This document shows, piece by piece, positions 27,146 to 38,135 of a stretch of DNA of 64,000 bases. The notes under the pieces were generated by a model that was not told the origin of the DNA, did no database searches, and saw only the letters and a list, made by a program, of their open reading frames with translations. The stretch is from Mytilus edulis. Its lineage: Eukaryota > Mollusca > Bivalvia > Mytilida > Mytilidae. A program made the translations under genes and the position numbers. How positions within the stretch are numbered: position 1 is the first letter of the stretch; the number at the start of each line of letters is the position of its first letter. The stretch spans positions 100,904,749 to 100,968,748 of the forward strand of contig NC_092344.1 in the NCBI RefSeq assembly GCF_963676685.1. The letters are read 5' to 3'.

Positions 27146-28118
27146 TAAAGACAAATGAAGCCATATTTACATCATGTGGTAACTTGTTGAAGATAAAAAG
27201 CAATTATTAATCATCCCAAAGAAGGTCTTAGTTAAATACGGGGAAAATAAGGGTGCACGTACAATAAAACATTTGAATTTCTAGAGACTAGACTTTAAGC
27301 CGAAACCAAACCTCGACTCAAGTTAACCCAAAACATATTCATTACACACTACAAAAAAACTGTAAATGTCCAAAACAAAACCTTTACACTGTTGATTTCG
27401 AGTGCGCCTTGCTTGTAATAATTATTTGATATGCGAATGTGCATTATGCATCAAAATTCAACTGTCAAAAAATCGATAAATGTAATTATGCATTGGTGTT
27501 CTCTATCTTTAATAAAAATCGAATGTGTTCTTATAATTTACCTTCTAATGTAAAGAAATTAAAAAATGCCTTACAAAGGATACTTGTATTAATTTTCTAA
27601 AGTACTCAACGATTCTGTTATCGGGGCAACTCACAACATCAGACATTGCAAAGTCTCAGAGAAAACTAAACAAAGCATTGTGAAAGTACAACGATGTGGC
27701 AATTAAAACAATGCAATATAATTATTATAAGCATGTAAAGAGGTATGTTGAAAAATGTTTATTCAATGGAAAATCGATAAACAATGAAACAACTAAGATC
27801 AAATAATAAAGAAGTATATAGATCAAGAGGTATTCAATACTTTCTCTTTTTGTTCTCATTTTGTTTTACAAATGGAACAGAAACGTTTGATGAAAATCTA
27901 ATTTACAAATTTCTGTTTACACAAGAGAATAGATGATCTTATAGTTCCTGATAACGAGGTGTTACAGATTGGCTTTAGTTTATAGAACACTAGCGAAATT
28001 GATTATTCGTTTTAAATAAAATTGTCTGGCATTTTAAATATTATCTATTTCTATACGTAAAGGGATAATTTACCAAAATTTTAGCTTAATTCTCTTGTAA
28101 TCTGTTTTATTGAATAGC
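27146..28118. other. Gene-free stretch
   Basis: No ORF, RNA gene or clear repeat was recognised in this AT-rich interval. Confidence 0.4.
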
Positions 28119-28590
28119 AAGAATGTGCCCATAGTACACGGATGCCCCACTCGCACTATCATTTTCTATGTTCAGTGGACCATGAAATTGGGGTCAAAAC
28201 TTTAATTTGGAATTAAAATTAGAAAGATCATATCATAGGGAACATGTGTACTAAGTTTCAAGTTGATGTAACTTTAACTTCATCAAAAACTACCTTGACC
28301 AAAAACTTTAACTGAACTTTGCACTATCATTTTCTATGTTCAGTGAACCATGAAATTGGGGTCAAAAACTATAATTTGGCATTAAAATTAGAAAGATCAT
28401 ATCATGGGGAACATGTGTATCAAGTTTCAAGTTGATTGGACTTCAGCTTCATCAAAAAATACCTCGACCAAAAACTTTAACCTGAAGTGAACGGACGCAC
28501 AGACGGACGAACGAACGAACGAACGAACGAACGAACGGAGGCACAGACCAGAAAACATAATGCCCCTCTACTATCGTAGGTGGGGCATAA
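28119..28590 (-). mobile_element. Inverted-end element with internal ~170-bp tandem repeats (family A, copy 1)
   Basis: Inverted ends atgccccac and gtggggcat enclose two tandem units with 'ttctatgttcagtggaccat' and 'tcatatcatagggaacatgt', followed by an (ACGA)n microsatellite near 28506. A three-unit copy in the opposite orientation sits at 31273-31878. There is no coding; I infer a non-autonomous transposon. Confidence 0.7.
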
Positions 28591-28594
28591 GAAC

Positions 28595-29008
28595 CCATGG
28601 GTGACTGAGGAATAGAAGTATGGTCACTTGGTCTTCTCTCGACCGGCAGTAAAACGTCCGTTCGGCTGTGCAGGATGTATCAAGTTGGCAGTCACGTCCG
28701 GTCAGAATGGGGACGTTTTATCCGATGCCTCGTGAAAAGAGAGTGCCACGCTCTTTGCACGTTAAGAACCCTTGCAAAAACTATTTGAGGGGTCCGTAGA
28801 AGGCCTGTTGCAAGGCAAAATTACTTTCCCTATCAAATATACCCTCATTTTCCAGTGGCAGTCCAAATTTCCCAGACCATCATCCCGAATGGCCACTTTT
28901 TTGACAAGACCTACCAATTGTATTAATTGTTAACTTGTTCTCGTCCTGAACATGCATGAAATATTTGCCACTGGACGTTAAGCAACCAACAATCAGTCAA
29001 TCATGAAT
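28595..29008 (+). repeat. SINE-like bivalve repeat
   Basis: The block from 'gaacccatgggtgactgagg' ends with 'atatttgccactggacgtta' and 'agcaaccaacaatcagtcaa'. The same tail recurs at about 34495-34550. The short length, recurring tail and higher GC content fit a SINE or a retroelement 3' end. I did not find a convincing tRNA promoter. Confidence 0.5.
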
Positions 29009-29439
29009 AGAGAGAAGTGACCGGGAAGTGGTGGTCGTCAAACTTCTTTACTTTCGGTATATATCGAAATAAAATACTAATTATACTATACCAAAAAATA
29101 TGACACAAATTACTGTTGGCATATTCCGACTTTAAACACGAAACTTTACAGTATAACATTTTAAATAGCAACTTTGATTCCCTATTCCCATGGAGATGAA
29201 TTAATATATAACGATTATGTTGTTTCGATATCCCTTTGTACAGTATAATAATCCAATCATATTTTATACAATATTTCAAATAAAATGTACTTGAATCAAA
29301 ATGTAGCTATTAAATTTTCTGTTTATTACATTTTACGATATGTTTTCTCACATTGAATGCTTGTAATATATGCAACTGGACATAAACTATCCACCCATCA
29401 TCAACAAATCTTTAATATAGTGTATGATGTCTGCATTTC

Positions 29440-29830
29440 TAAGTAAATAAGTAAGTAAGTAAATAATTTATTATAGTGACATTTGTAAATATGTGCAAAT
29501 TATAAACATATAATATATGATAAATATTAAAACATCCGGCCCAATGGACCTATAAGTCACCTCAAATGAAATTAAATAGTTATAAAAAAAAATTCTAATA
29601 TGACGCGCTTCTTTCGCTTTGTAAACAACACCATGATAAAATTCTCGATATATCTATACTTAGCGCAGACTCCAAGATGTACACAAATGGCTGTTTAAAT
29701 ATGCCTCCCACGTAAATCCACATGTATCGTTACCTATGTGTAAACGGTTGTGGATTTCGTTGTATTAACAGTTACAATTGAATAAAACCCTACAGAACAT
29801 TTATTCTGATTCTGACGCATAACAAAAAGA
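29440..29830. repeat. Possible retroelement remnant after a (TAAG)n-like run
   Basis: A 'taagtaagtaagtaaataat' run is followed by 'cggcccaatggacctataag'. The higher-complexity text looks like a dispersed repeat; the evidence is weak. Confidence 0.3.
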
Positions 29831-30365
29831 ATTTACATATTAGAGAACGGAAAAATGGACAAAAACAAAATAAATTAAAATTCCGCGAAATTCCAGTAAT
29901 GATTTTGGCGCATTAACGTCATTTCAAAACATGACGTCATACGTATGAAAACGTCAAAGCTGTAGGTTTTTCTATTGCGTTTACCTTCTAAACTCGGATA
30001 CAATTGCATTAAAATAAATTATTGAGGTAGGTGTTGCTTGTTTTCTGTTCTATTGCATTATTCGCAGATTTACTGATTTCAGCAAGTCAACATGGCGGCT
30101 CCTTGGTTACAACATGTCAACAGTGAATTTGACGGTAGCTTACGATAAAAAATGTAAATTTAAAATTGCAAATGTTGGGTTTACTGAGAAGTAACAAAAG
30201 GAATCACATTTTTTTTCTAGCGGTTAGTTAAGAAATCATTCATGCAGGTTTATTAAATTTGTTTTACATTTATCGAACAGTGGGTAAAATAGAACAGCCA
30301 CACACACGGTGTATACCCATCATCGCTTCAGTTTTTTAATGATCGTATTTGTCCTATTAGAATCG

Positions 30366-30527
30366 AAATAATTCATGGAAGCCATAGATTTGTTGTAAAT
30401 TTACACATGGCCTGGGCAGTGATATTCGTTAATTTTATCCCTCGCTAACGCTCAGGATAAAATTCGAATATCACGGCCCAGGCCATGTGTAAATTTCCAA
30501 CAAATCTATGGCTTCCATGAATTATTT
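30366..30527. repeat. 162-bp near-perfect foldback
   Basis: The left arm starts aaataattcatggaagccat and the right arm ends with its complement (atggcttccatgaattattt). The arms are about 70 bp around a short loop near 'ctcgctaacgctca'. It lies just before the 30-bp minisatellite. Confidence 0.8.
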
Positions 30528-30639
30528 TTTAATTATATCACGCTCTTGGAAATATATATCTATTTTCAATTTTTGATTTGTCGCTAGTCAGGGGTCTGTT
30601 ATCCATGCAGTGCAGGGTTATCGTTGAATATACTGTCTG

Positions 30640-31272
30640 TCATATTTGTTTTCCGTTGGAGGTTGTCTGCCATATTTGTTTTCCGTTGAATGTTGTCTAC
30701 CATATTTGTTTTTCGTTGAATCTGTCTGCCATACTTGTTTTTCGTTGGATGGTGTCTGCCATACTTGTTTTTCGTTGGATGATGTCTGTCATACTTGTTT
30801 TTCGTTGGATGGTGTTAAATACATACTTGTTTTTCGTTGAATGCTGTCTGCCATACTTGTTTTTCGTTAGATGATGTCTGCCATACTTGTTTTTCGTTGA
30901 ATGCTGTCTACCATTATTGTTTTTCGTTGGTGGTTGTCTGCCATATTGTTTTTCAATTGAGCTTGTCTGCCATATTTGTTTTTCGTTGGAGGTTGTTTAC
31001 CATATTTGATTTTCGTTGCCATATTTGTTTTTCGTTGGAGGTTGTCTGCCATATTTGTTTTTCGTTGGAGGTTGTCTACCATATTTGTTTTTCGTTGGAG
31101 GTTGTCTGCCATATTTGTTTTTCGTTGGATGTTGTCTACCATATTTGTTTTTCGTGCGAGGTTGTCTACCATATTTGTTTTTCGTTGGAGGTTGTCTACC
31201 ATGTTTGTTTTTCTTTGGAGGTTGTCTACCATATTTGTTTTTCGTTGGTGGTTATCTACCATATTTGTTTTT
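30640..31272. repeat. 30-bp minisatellite, part 1 (about 21 units)
   Basis: The unit is ttgtttttcgttggaggttg followed by tctgccatat, repeated with substitutions. Both strands carry long ORFs of 10-residue periods only because 30 is a multiple of three. The array is interrupted by the element at 31273-31878 and continues to 32358. Confidence 0.92.
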
Positions 31273-31878
31273 ATGCCCCACCTACGATAGTAGAGGGGCA
31301 TTATGTTTTCTGGTCTGTGCCTCCGTTCGTCCGTCCGTTCGCTTCAGGTTAAAGTTTTTGGTCAAGGTAGTTTTTGAAGAAGTTGAAGTCCACTCAACTT
31401 GAAACTTAGTACACATGTTCCCCATGATATGATCTCCCTAATTGTAACGCCAAATTATAGTTTTGACCCCAATTTCATGGTCCACTGAACATAGAAAATG
31501 ATAGTGCGAAGTTCAGGTTAAAGTTTTTGGTCAAGGTAGTTTTTGAAGAAGTTGAAGTCCAATCAACTTGAAACTTAGTACACATGTTCCCCATGATATG
31601 ATCTTTCTAATTTTAATGCCAAATTATAGTTTTGACCCCAATTTCATGGTCCACTGAACATAGAAAATGACAGTGCGAAGTTCAGGTTAAAGTTTTTGGT
31701 CAAGGTAGTTTTTGATGAAGTTAAAGTTACATCAACTTGAAACTTAGTACACATGGTCTCTATGATATGAACTTTCTAATTATAATTCCAAATTATAATT
31801 TTGACCCCAATTTCACGATCGACTGAACATGGAAAATGATAGTGCGAGTGGGGCATCCGTGTACTATGGACACATTCT
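31273..31878 (+). mobile_element. Family A element (copy 2) inserted in the 30-bp minisatellite
   Basis: It runs from 'atgccccacctacgatagta' to 'tactatggacacattct' and contains three tandem units of about 168-170 bp, whose 'caggttaaagtttttggtca' recurs near 31345, 31512 and 31682. Minisatellite sequence resumes directly on both sides, so the element entered an existing array. A short TTGTT-like duplication may flank it. Confidence 0.75.
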
Positions 31879-32358
31879 TGTTCGTTTGAGGTTGTCTGCC
31901 ATATTTGTTTTTCGTTGGAGGTTGTCTGTCATATTTGTTTTTCGTTGGATGCTGTCTGCCATAATTATTTTTCGTTGGATGGTGTCTGCCATACTTGTTT
32001 TTCGTTGGTTGTTGTCTGCCATATTTGTTTTTCGTTGGGTGGTGTCTACCTTATTTGTTTTTCGTTGGAGGTTGTCTACCATATTTGTTTTTCGTTGGAT
32101 TGTGTCTATCATATTTGTTTTTCGTTGAATGCTGTCTGCCATACTTGTTTTTCGTTGGATGGTGTCTGCCATACTTGTTTTTTGTTGGATGATGTCTACC
32201 ATAATTGTTTTTCCGTTGGAGGTTGTCTGCCATATTTGTTTTTTGTTGGAGGTTGTCTACCATATTTGTTTTTCGTTGGAGGTTGTCTACCATATTTGTT
32301 TTTCGTTGGAGGTTGTCTACCATATTTGTTTTTCGTTGGAGGTTGTCTATCATATTTG
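31879..32358. repeat. 30-bp minisatellite, part 2 (about 16 units)
   Basis: This is the same 30-bp unit as at 30640-31272. The last units (32220-32350) are nearly identical to one another, suggesting recent local homogenisation. Confidence 0.92.
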
Positions 32359-32641
32359 TAATCACATCAAGTCTCATTCTAATTTCGTTAACACAAACTA
32401 TTAGATGAGCTTAAGTAATAAGACAATCGCTTCGTCGACGTCTCGTCCATTCAAGCCAAAACTTATATCATGATTTTCCTTCTTATTCCCCCAACCAAAG
32501 GTGTTTAAGCTGTCAATGATATCATGCAACATGCCGAGTCATATATAGAACAGCACTTCTTCTAAATAAAATAAAAAGTAAGATTATAAAAGCTTTTGTT
32601 AAAATGAGCCTAAGTTTATTAAAGGCGTGTATGTGGGACAT

Positions 32642-32848
32642 TCACGTGAGCTGACAATAAACAAAATCTATAAAATCTCTCATTATTTCAATAGGATATA
32701 AAACTAAAGAATTGATTTCACATCTACATGAACAAACTGAACTCCGAACATATTCTTTTTTATTAATTCCGGTAATGGATGTGGTAGTTAATGGACATGT
32801 TAGTTGATAGCATCTTTCTGTCTCAGCATTACAACTTTTACAACTCAC
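32642..32848 (-). CDS. Hypothetical cysteine-rich ORF, possibly an exon
   Basis: The minus-strand frame from 32848 starts MSCKSCNAETERCYQLTC and later reads SSVCSCRCE, ending at a stop at 32642. The open frame extends upstream to about 32900 (TIPFGKKKSISISIVSC). About eight cysteines in pairs suggest a secreted disulfide-rich fold, but I recognise no family. It could be a last exon or chance. Its neighbours are the minisatellite and the KCNE-like gene. Confidence 0.22.
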   Translation of the reverse strand: MSCKSCNAETERCYQLTCPLTTTSITGINKKEYVRSSVCSCRCEINSLVLYPIEIMRDFIDFVYCQLT

Positions 32849-32899
32849 GATCGAAATGGAAATAGACTTCTTTTTTCCAAATGGAATAGTAACAAGGGA

Positions 32900-33720
32900 A
32901 ATCGTTTATAAGATATCTGTGTGTATAGTTTTTGTATCACTGTCCATGTATAGAATCATTCCTCGTTCACTATATCATTGTGGGAATGATAACAATCTTA
33001 GGTCGTTATTATTTCTCGTGAAAACATGTTATTGTTCTTCTTCTTCCAATATTAATTTGCATACTGTACCACCTCTGGTGTATTTTCGCAAATGTTAAGA
33101 ATAATACAAAGATATATCGTATTTTAATGGTATAATAACCAAACCTTTAATTTGAATTAAGTATTTTGTGTGTCTTACTAGTATTACAAGTATGTTTGTG
33201 CGTGTTTGTGTCTGCATGTGTACCCGAGTTGGAGAGAACACGAAAACCATGGTTAAATGAAATGCTAAAATCTTTTTATATTCATTGAGTTGCTTCGTAA
33301 TTCAAGTTCAATGATTTTTTTCGTCATTTTAAAATCACAAACTTTATATACAGGATTTATGTACATTTTTCTGCATGGAGAAGGGAAATTGTGTTTTCTC
33401 TTATAAGTTATATATAGAGCGACAGAGAAAAATACATATGAGGTTGGTGAAAGATAAAGATGTACATTTTAGCCAAACACTGCTTTACCTCTGCTGTATC
33501 TTCTTAATGTTTTTAAAGTAAGGCGGAATCGGCCAAAATTGCAATTCGGTGATTTCAACTTTTCATACGAGTATAGGTGACAAAAATATTTTTCATTTTC
33601 ATTTCATTTTGCGTTCCTCTTACAAATCTACAGACGACAGCACGCATGCACGAGGTACATTGGTACCTTATAAGGCTTTTTTCATGATATTCTAATTAGA
33701 GTTTTCATTGTACTTTTTCA
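32900..33720. other. Upstream region of the KCNE-like gene
   Basis: No further gene is seen. A polypyrimidine tract and AG at 33720-33721 (tactttttcag) look like a splice acceptor for a 5' UTR intron of the next gene, so its promoter should lie further left and was not identified. Confidence 0.4.
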
Positions 33721-33745
33721 GGTGGTAGACATAAACTGATGGATT

Positions 33746-34336
33746 ATGGCTCCTACGAAGCTATCTAACTGTCTTCATTTACTGGCTAAACTAAATGCAA
33801 CGCTTCAATCAAATACAACGACTGACCCATTTAATTTAACTCGAACGACACCGAAAGTGGTCGAAGAATCCGAAATCGAGGCCCTGTTATACATTGTAGT
33901 AACTCTCTTGTTTTATTCTCTTGGAATCATCATTGGAATTGTCTCTTATCTAAAGAGAGAGAAGAGAGAAATCGAACAAGATAGAATTTATGATCAGTAT
34001 ATAACTTCGCGTGAGGACCAGGTATGGAGTTCAAAATATGCAAAAGTGCAACAAGTTGTATCAAGGCTACAAGTCTTAGAAAATGAGAAATTGACAAGAC
34101 TAGCAGCCGAAAGAGATACAGAAAAATTGCTGCACGGCGAACAAATACCAGAAGAGAAGTGTGAAAATGAAAATTCAGAGTCTGAAAAGGCAAAAACTAA
34201 ACGTTCAATTCATCTTAAACCACATTTTTCGAAGAAAATGAGAATTACAAATGAGCGATCAAACAAAAAAGACATTGTCACAGACAACTCAGGATTAAAT
34301 AGAAGTGCCCGTTCTTCCAGGGATAATATCTGCTAG
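33746..34336 (+). CDS. KCNE-like single-pass membrane protein
   Basis: A single-exon ORF of 196 residues starts at the ATG at 33746. The N-terminal part carries three N-glycosylation sequons (Asn17, Asn23, Asn30). A transmembrane helix spans about residues 47-69 (LLYIVVTLLFYSLGIIIGIV). It is followed by a basic stop-transfer (YLKREKREIEQD), then YDQYITSREDQVW and AKVQQVVSRLQVLEN, and a long charged tail. KCNE potassium-channel beta subunits have the same order: short glycosylated ectodomain, one helix with an LGI motif, basic residues, then a D-x-x-x-x-YI...W segment. I infer a KCNE-type modulator of voltage-gated K+ channels at the plasma membrane. It is longer than vertebrate members (about 100-180 residues). 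A 9-codon upstream ORF (ATG at 33739) overlaps the start in another frame. The alternative is an unrelated single-pass protein. Confidence 0.65.
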   Translation: MAPTKLSNCLHLLAKLNATLQSNTTTDPFNLTRTTPKVVEESEIEALLYIVVTLLFYSLGIIIGIVSYLKREKREIEQDRIYDQYITSREDQVWSSKYAKVQQVVSRLQVLENEKLTRLAAERDTEKLLHGEQIPEEKCENENSESEKAKTKRSIHLKPHFSKKMRITNERSNKKDIVTDNSGLNRSARSSRDNIC

Positions 34337-34425
34337 TTAGAATGTTTTATATTTGTCAATTGTTTAAAGTATTTCATTGTTATATAATTCCTTATCTTTA
34401 TTTTAATATATACTATGTTTTATAC

Positions 34426-34431
34426 AATAAA
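34426..34431 (+). terminator. Candidate polyadenylation signal for the KCNE-like gene
   Basis: AATAAA lies about 90 bases after the stop codon at 34334-34336. Confidence 0.5.
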
Positions 34432-34489
34432 AAAATGTTTACTTAGAAAAGAGACAGAAAACTTTCACTTACATATCAACTATATAGTC

Positions 34490-34550
34490 TATCGACATGA
34501 ACATGCATGCAATATTTGCCACTGGACTTTAAGCGACCAACAATCAGTCG
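34490..34550 (+). repeat. Short copy of the SINE-like tail
   Basis: The text 'gaacatgcatgcaatatttg' plus 'ccactggactttaagcgacc' matches the end of the repeat at 28595-29008. Confidence 0.6.
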
Positions 34551-34889
34551 AACTATATCTTAAGCGTGCCATCTCTTGTGGCTGCAAGAAACATCATTAT
34601 TCTATCATTTTTGTCCTAATTTTGAGGTAGTTAACAAAGAAAAGATCCATTAACTAAAGTTCTTATGATAATTCATAACTTTGTATACTTAATACAAATT
34701 ACAATCATGATAATATGATCTTGACTATTTGTTAAAACAAACCAATTAGTGGGTTACATTGCAATATACATACATCTACTAAAACGATCGTTAGTAAATT
34801 TTAACGTCTGCCAGTATCTACAAAGAACTGCAGATAAGAAAAGGTAATAAAAAAGATAGTTTTAGCTATTGATGCTGTAAATGTACATT

Positions 34890-35200
34890 GCTTTGATTTG
34901 TTACTTTATAGAAATCGGAAGTAAAAGAGGGACGAAAGATACCAGAGGGACAGTCAAACTCATAAATAGAAAATAAACTGACAACGCCATGGCTAAAAAT
35001 AATAAGAAAAAACAGACAAATAATAAGACAGAAGACACAACATAGAAAACTAAAGACGAAGCAACACGAATCCCACTAAAACTGGGGTGATCTGAGGTGC
35101 TCCGGAAGGGTAAGCAGATCCTGCTCCACATGTGATACCCGTTTATTTTGTGTTGCGTATGTTATTACAAATCCGGTTAATAGTCTAATTCGGTAGTATA
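34890..35200 (-). repeat. 3' end of an RT-type retroelement
   Basis: The sequences 'ggtgatctgaggtgctccgg' and 'aagggtaagcagatcctgct' are shared with 20220-20330, where they follow an RT relic on the minus strand. I infer a 5'-truncated copy of the same element. The 76-residue ORF in it is repeat-derived. Confidence 0.6.
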
Positions 35201-35390
35201 TTACTGAATTAAGATTGAGAGATCAATATACATGCAATACATAGTTCTCGTCTACAACGTACAGTTCAGTTAATTGTTATTAATTGACAGTGTTTGAGCA
35301 TCGTACTACACAATTAGATTAACATTCAAAATGTATCACATATTATAATTTTTGTAGATTATTCTCAGACCCCGCGGTTCCACCTTACTT

Positions 35391-35835
35391 AGAATGAAAT
35401 TCAAAACAGTGTGGCTGTGGCCATTGATTGACACATTACATTCATCCATTGACTGGGACAATTTAGGTGAACGTTTGTATGTAACGACCACTGCTCACTA
35501 TGTACTTTTTAAAGACACTTAAACAATGGGGTCACCAAAGGTTCTCAACACCTTAATAAAGTAATTCGAAAAATTAATCAGAAATAACACGATGTTTTGA
35601 TTTATATCAATTATATAAATCAAAACATAAAGGTTATTCGTGATTATTTTTTCGAATTATTTTATAATTAAAGGCGTTAAGAAACCTTTGGTAACCCCAC
35701 AGTTTAAATGTCTATCGTAGGTACGTCGTGAACAGTGGTCGTTACAGACAAACGTTCACGTAAATTGTCCCAGTCAATGGATGAATTTAATGTATCAATC
35801 AATGGCCACAGCCACACTGTTTTGAATTTCATTCT
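35391..35835. mobile_element. Palindromic MITE (copy B), about 445 bp
   Basis: It has the same structure and length as the copy at 1004-1448, with few substitutions. It starts agaatgaaattcaaaacag and ends gaatttcattct. The ORF at 35735-36034 begins in its right arm and is not a gene. Confidence 0.8.
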
Positions 35836-36735
35836 ATTCTATTTCACGAGCATTGTTTGTTTTGCAAGTTCAAGAATGTTTCTGCTTACAGGAAAGCTAT
35901 CGAACCACTTCTTCCAAATAGTAAAGTTGAAGTTCCTCGATTGTGACAATATCCAACATGTCATTGACTTAACACCGAATTTATACTTTTCACGACAGAT
36001 TTTCATGTTGCATATAGTATTTATTTGTATGTAATGTTTTGAAGACTGTCCAACGTTCGTCTTCTTTGTGTTTGGTCTTTTTTATATTGGCTGCTTACAT
36101 ACTTTTCATTCTGGTCTCTGTAGTATAGATGTTTCTTTAATCGTGAACAACAAAGAACTCAACCTTCTTATTGCATTCTTCAAAAACCGGAGTCAATTTA
36201 AAGAAGTGGAATACAAACAGACACCAAGGTCAACAAGGAAAGCGATTTGAAACAAACAACAGTCTTTAAAACACTACTCGTAAAACTATTATCGGGATTA
36301 ACTATATATACATAAACATTTTACTTAATTCCTTCTCACTCATCAGATTGTACTAAATATATCCCATTTTTAGTACCTTTATCGCAAATAAAGTAAGTTT
36401 TTTTTTTCTGATTACGAGCTTTTCCTTCATGTAGACGGCCAAAGGGATTAAATTGATGTTTAAATATGTATAATCCTTGACTAAGGAACATAATTATTTA
36501 TTAGTGTGTCTGCCGTTGACTGCTATATCATAAAGCTGTTTAGTTGTGAGAGAAAAGCAAAGATCTTTTAAAACAGATATACACACAGCATACGTTTATA
36601 AGGCGATTGATCCGGGCTTCAATGTTGAAATTTTAAATTGTTTGGAATGTGACTAGTTGAAAATTAATAGTCGATCATCATTCAAGTTTGGTGTCTCGCT
36701 CTTGGTGTTGCCAGAGTGAGATATGTGTCTCATTC
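35836..36735. other. Gene-free stretch
   Basis: No supported ORF, RNA gene or repeat was recognised between the MITE and the 81-bp minisatellite. Confidence 0.4.
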
Positions 36736-36739
36736 CATC

Positions 36740-36985
36740 TACGTAAAGCTTATTAGATCTTGTCTTGTGTTTTTTTTTTTAAATTTTGTTTGGTTGTTTG
36801 TTCATTGCCGTATATCCATACTCATCCTTTTATTAAGATGTCTCCATGTCTTTAAGTTTTTTTATTTTCTTTGGTTGTTGTCTCATTGCCGTATATCATA
36901 CTTCTCTTTTATTAAGATGCCTCCATGTCTTGTGTTTTTTTATTTTGTTGGGTTGTTGTCTCATTACCGTATACCCATACCTATA
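36740..36985. repeat. 81-bp minisatellite, part 1
   Basis: About three diverged units contain 'tcattgccgtatatc' and 'ttttattaagatg'. The array stops where RT-derived sequence begins and resumes after 38135. Confidence 0.8.
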
Positions 36986-38135
36986 TCACTAATGGAAAGC
37001 TGAATACTAAAATTTATGATAAAAGGGATGATTTTTCATTTCCTATCGTTAATTATCCGTTTTTAGATGGTGACGTTCCCTTGTCACCATCTTACGGTGT
37101 TTATATATCTCAACTTGTACGATTCGCTCGTGTATGTAACAATGTTTTAGATTTTAACGAGAGAAATTTATGTATTACTGAAAATTATTACACCAGGGTT
37201 TTCGATATCACAAACTAGTCAAAACATTTACTAAATTTTATCATCGGTATAAAGACATCATTCGTAAATATAGCTCAACATGCAGACTTCTGATACGTTC
37301 AGGTATTTCACATCCAATTTTTTATGGAAATATTCTTTATAAAGAACAAAGGTGTCAGTATTCACCTCAGAAACTTACAAAACCTCTGAATAGACTTATT
37401 AAGAAGGGATATAATTACGATACTGTTGTCTAGTCATTAAAGATTGCATATTTTGGCGTTAATATTGAGTCACTGATAAGGTCTTTGCATCGGAACTAAA
37501 CACATTTATTCTAAAAACAGTTATTGGCATGACACGGGTTATGTTCTTCTCATATATGTTATGATGGTATGATACTAAACCCCTAACGGGAAGAATTGTG
37601 CCTGATGTTCATATGATGAAATCATAATCTTTCAGTCAGTTTAATTGAAGTCTGGAGCTGGCATGTCAGTTAACTGCTAGTAGTCTGTTGTTATTTATGT
37701 ATTATTGTCATTTTGTTTATTTTCTTTGGTTACATCTTCTGACATCAGACTCGGACTTCTCTTGAACTGAATTTTAATGTGCGTATTGTTATGCGTTTAC
37801 TTTTCTACATTGGTTAGAGGTATAGGGGAGGGTTGAGATCTCACAAACATGTTTAACCCCGCCGCATTTTTGCGCCTGTCCCAAGTCAGGAGCCTCTGGC
37901 CTTTGTTAGTCTTGTATTATTTTAATTTTAGTTTCTTGTGTACAATTTGGAAATTAGTATGGCGTTCATTATCACTGTACTAGTATATATTTGTTAAGGG
38001 ACCAGCTGAGGGACGCCTCCGGGTGCGGGAATTTCTCGCTACATTGAAGACCTGTTGGTGACCCTCTGCTGTTGTTTTTTATTTGGTCGGGTTGTTGTCT
38101 CTTTGACACATTCCCCATTTCCATTCTCAATTTTA
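36986..38135 (+). pseudogene. RT-element 3' fragment (copy 1) inserted in the 81-bp minisatellite
   Basis: The frame starts LNTKIYDKRDDFSFPIVNYP, then SPSYGVYISQLVRFARVC, and is broken by a one-base loss near 37182 relative to the copy at 56143. A shared 3' region follows (ttggcatgacacgggttatg, then gcgcctgtcccaagtcagga), ending 'ccatttccattctcaatttt'. YDKRDDF and GVYISQL are features of the region after the RT palm in a retroelement family common in marine invertebrates; I recall the family but cannot name its class with certainty. Array sequence flanks it on both sides. Confidence 0.75.

Noticed and set aside
30640-32358. CRISPR array
   Set aside because: The units are contiguous with no unique spacers, and the window is a eukaryotic genome.
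30578-32408. Many overlapping ORFs with 10-residue repeats (such as CLPYLFFVGG or QRKTNMVDNL) on both strands
   Set aside because: They are products of the 30-bp minisatellite period. Both strands and several frames are open equally, which argues against coding.
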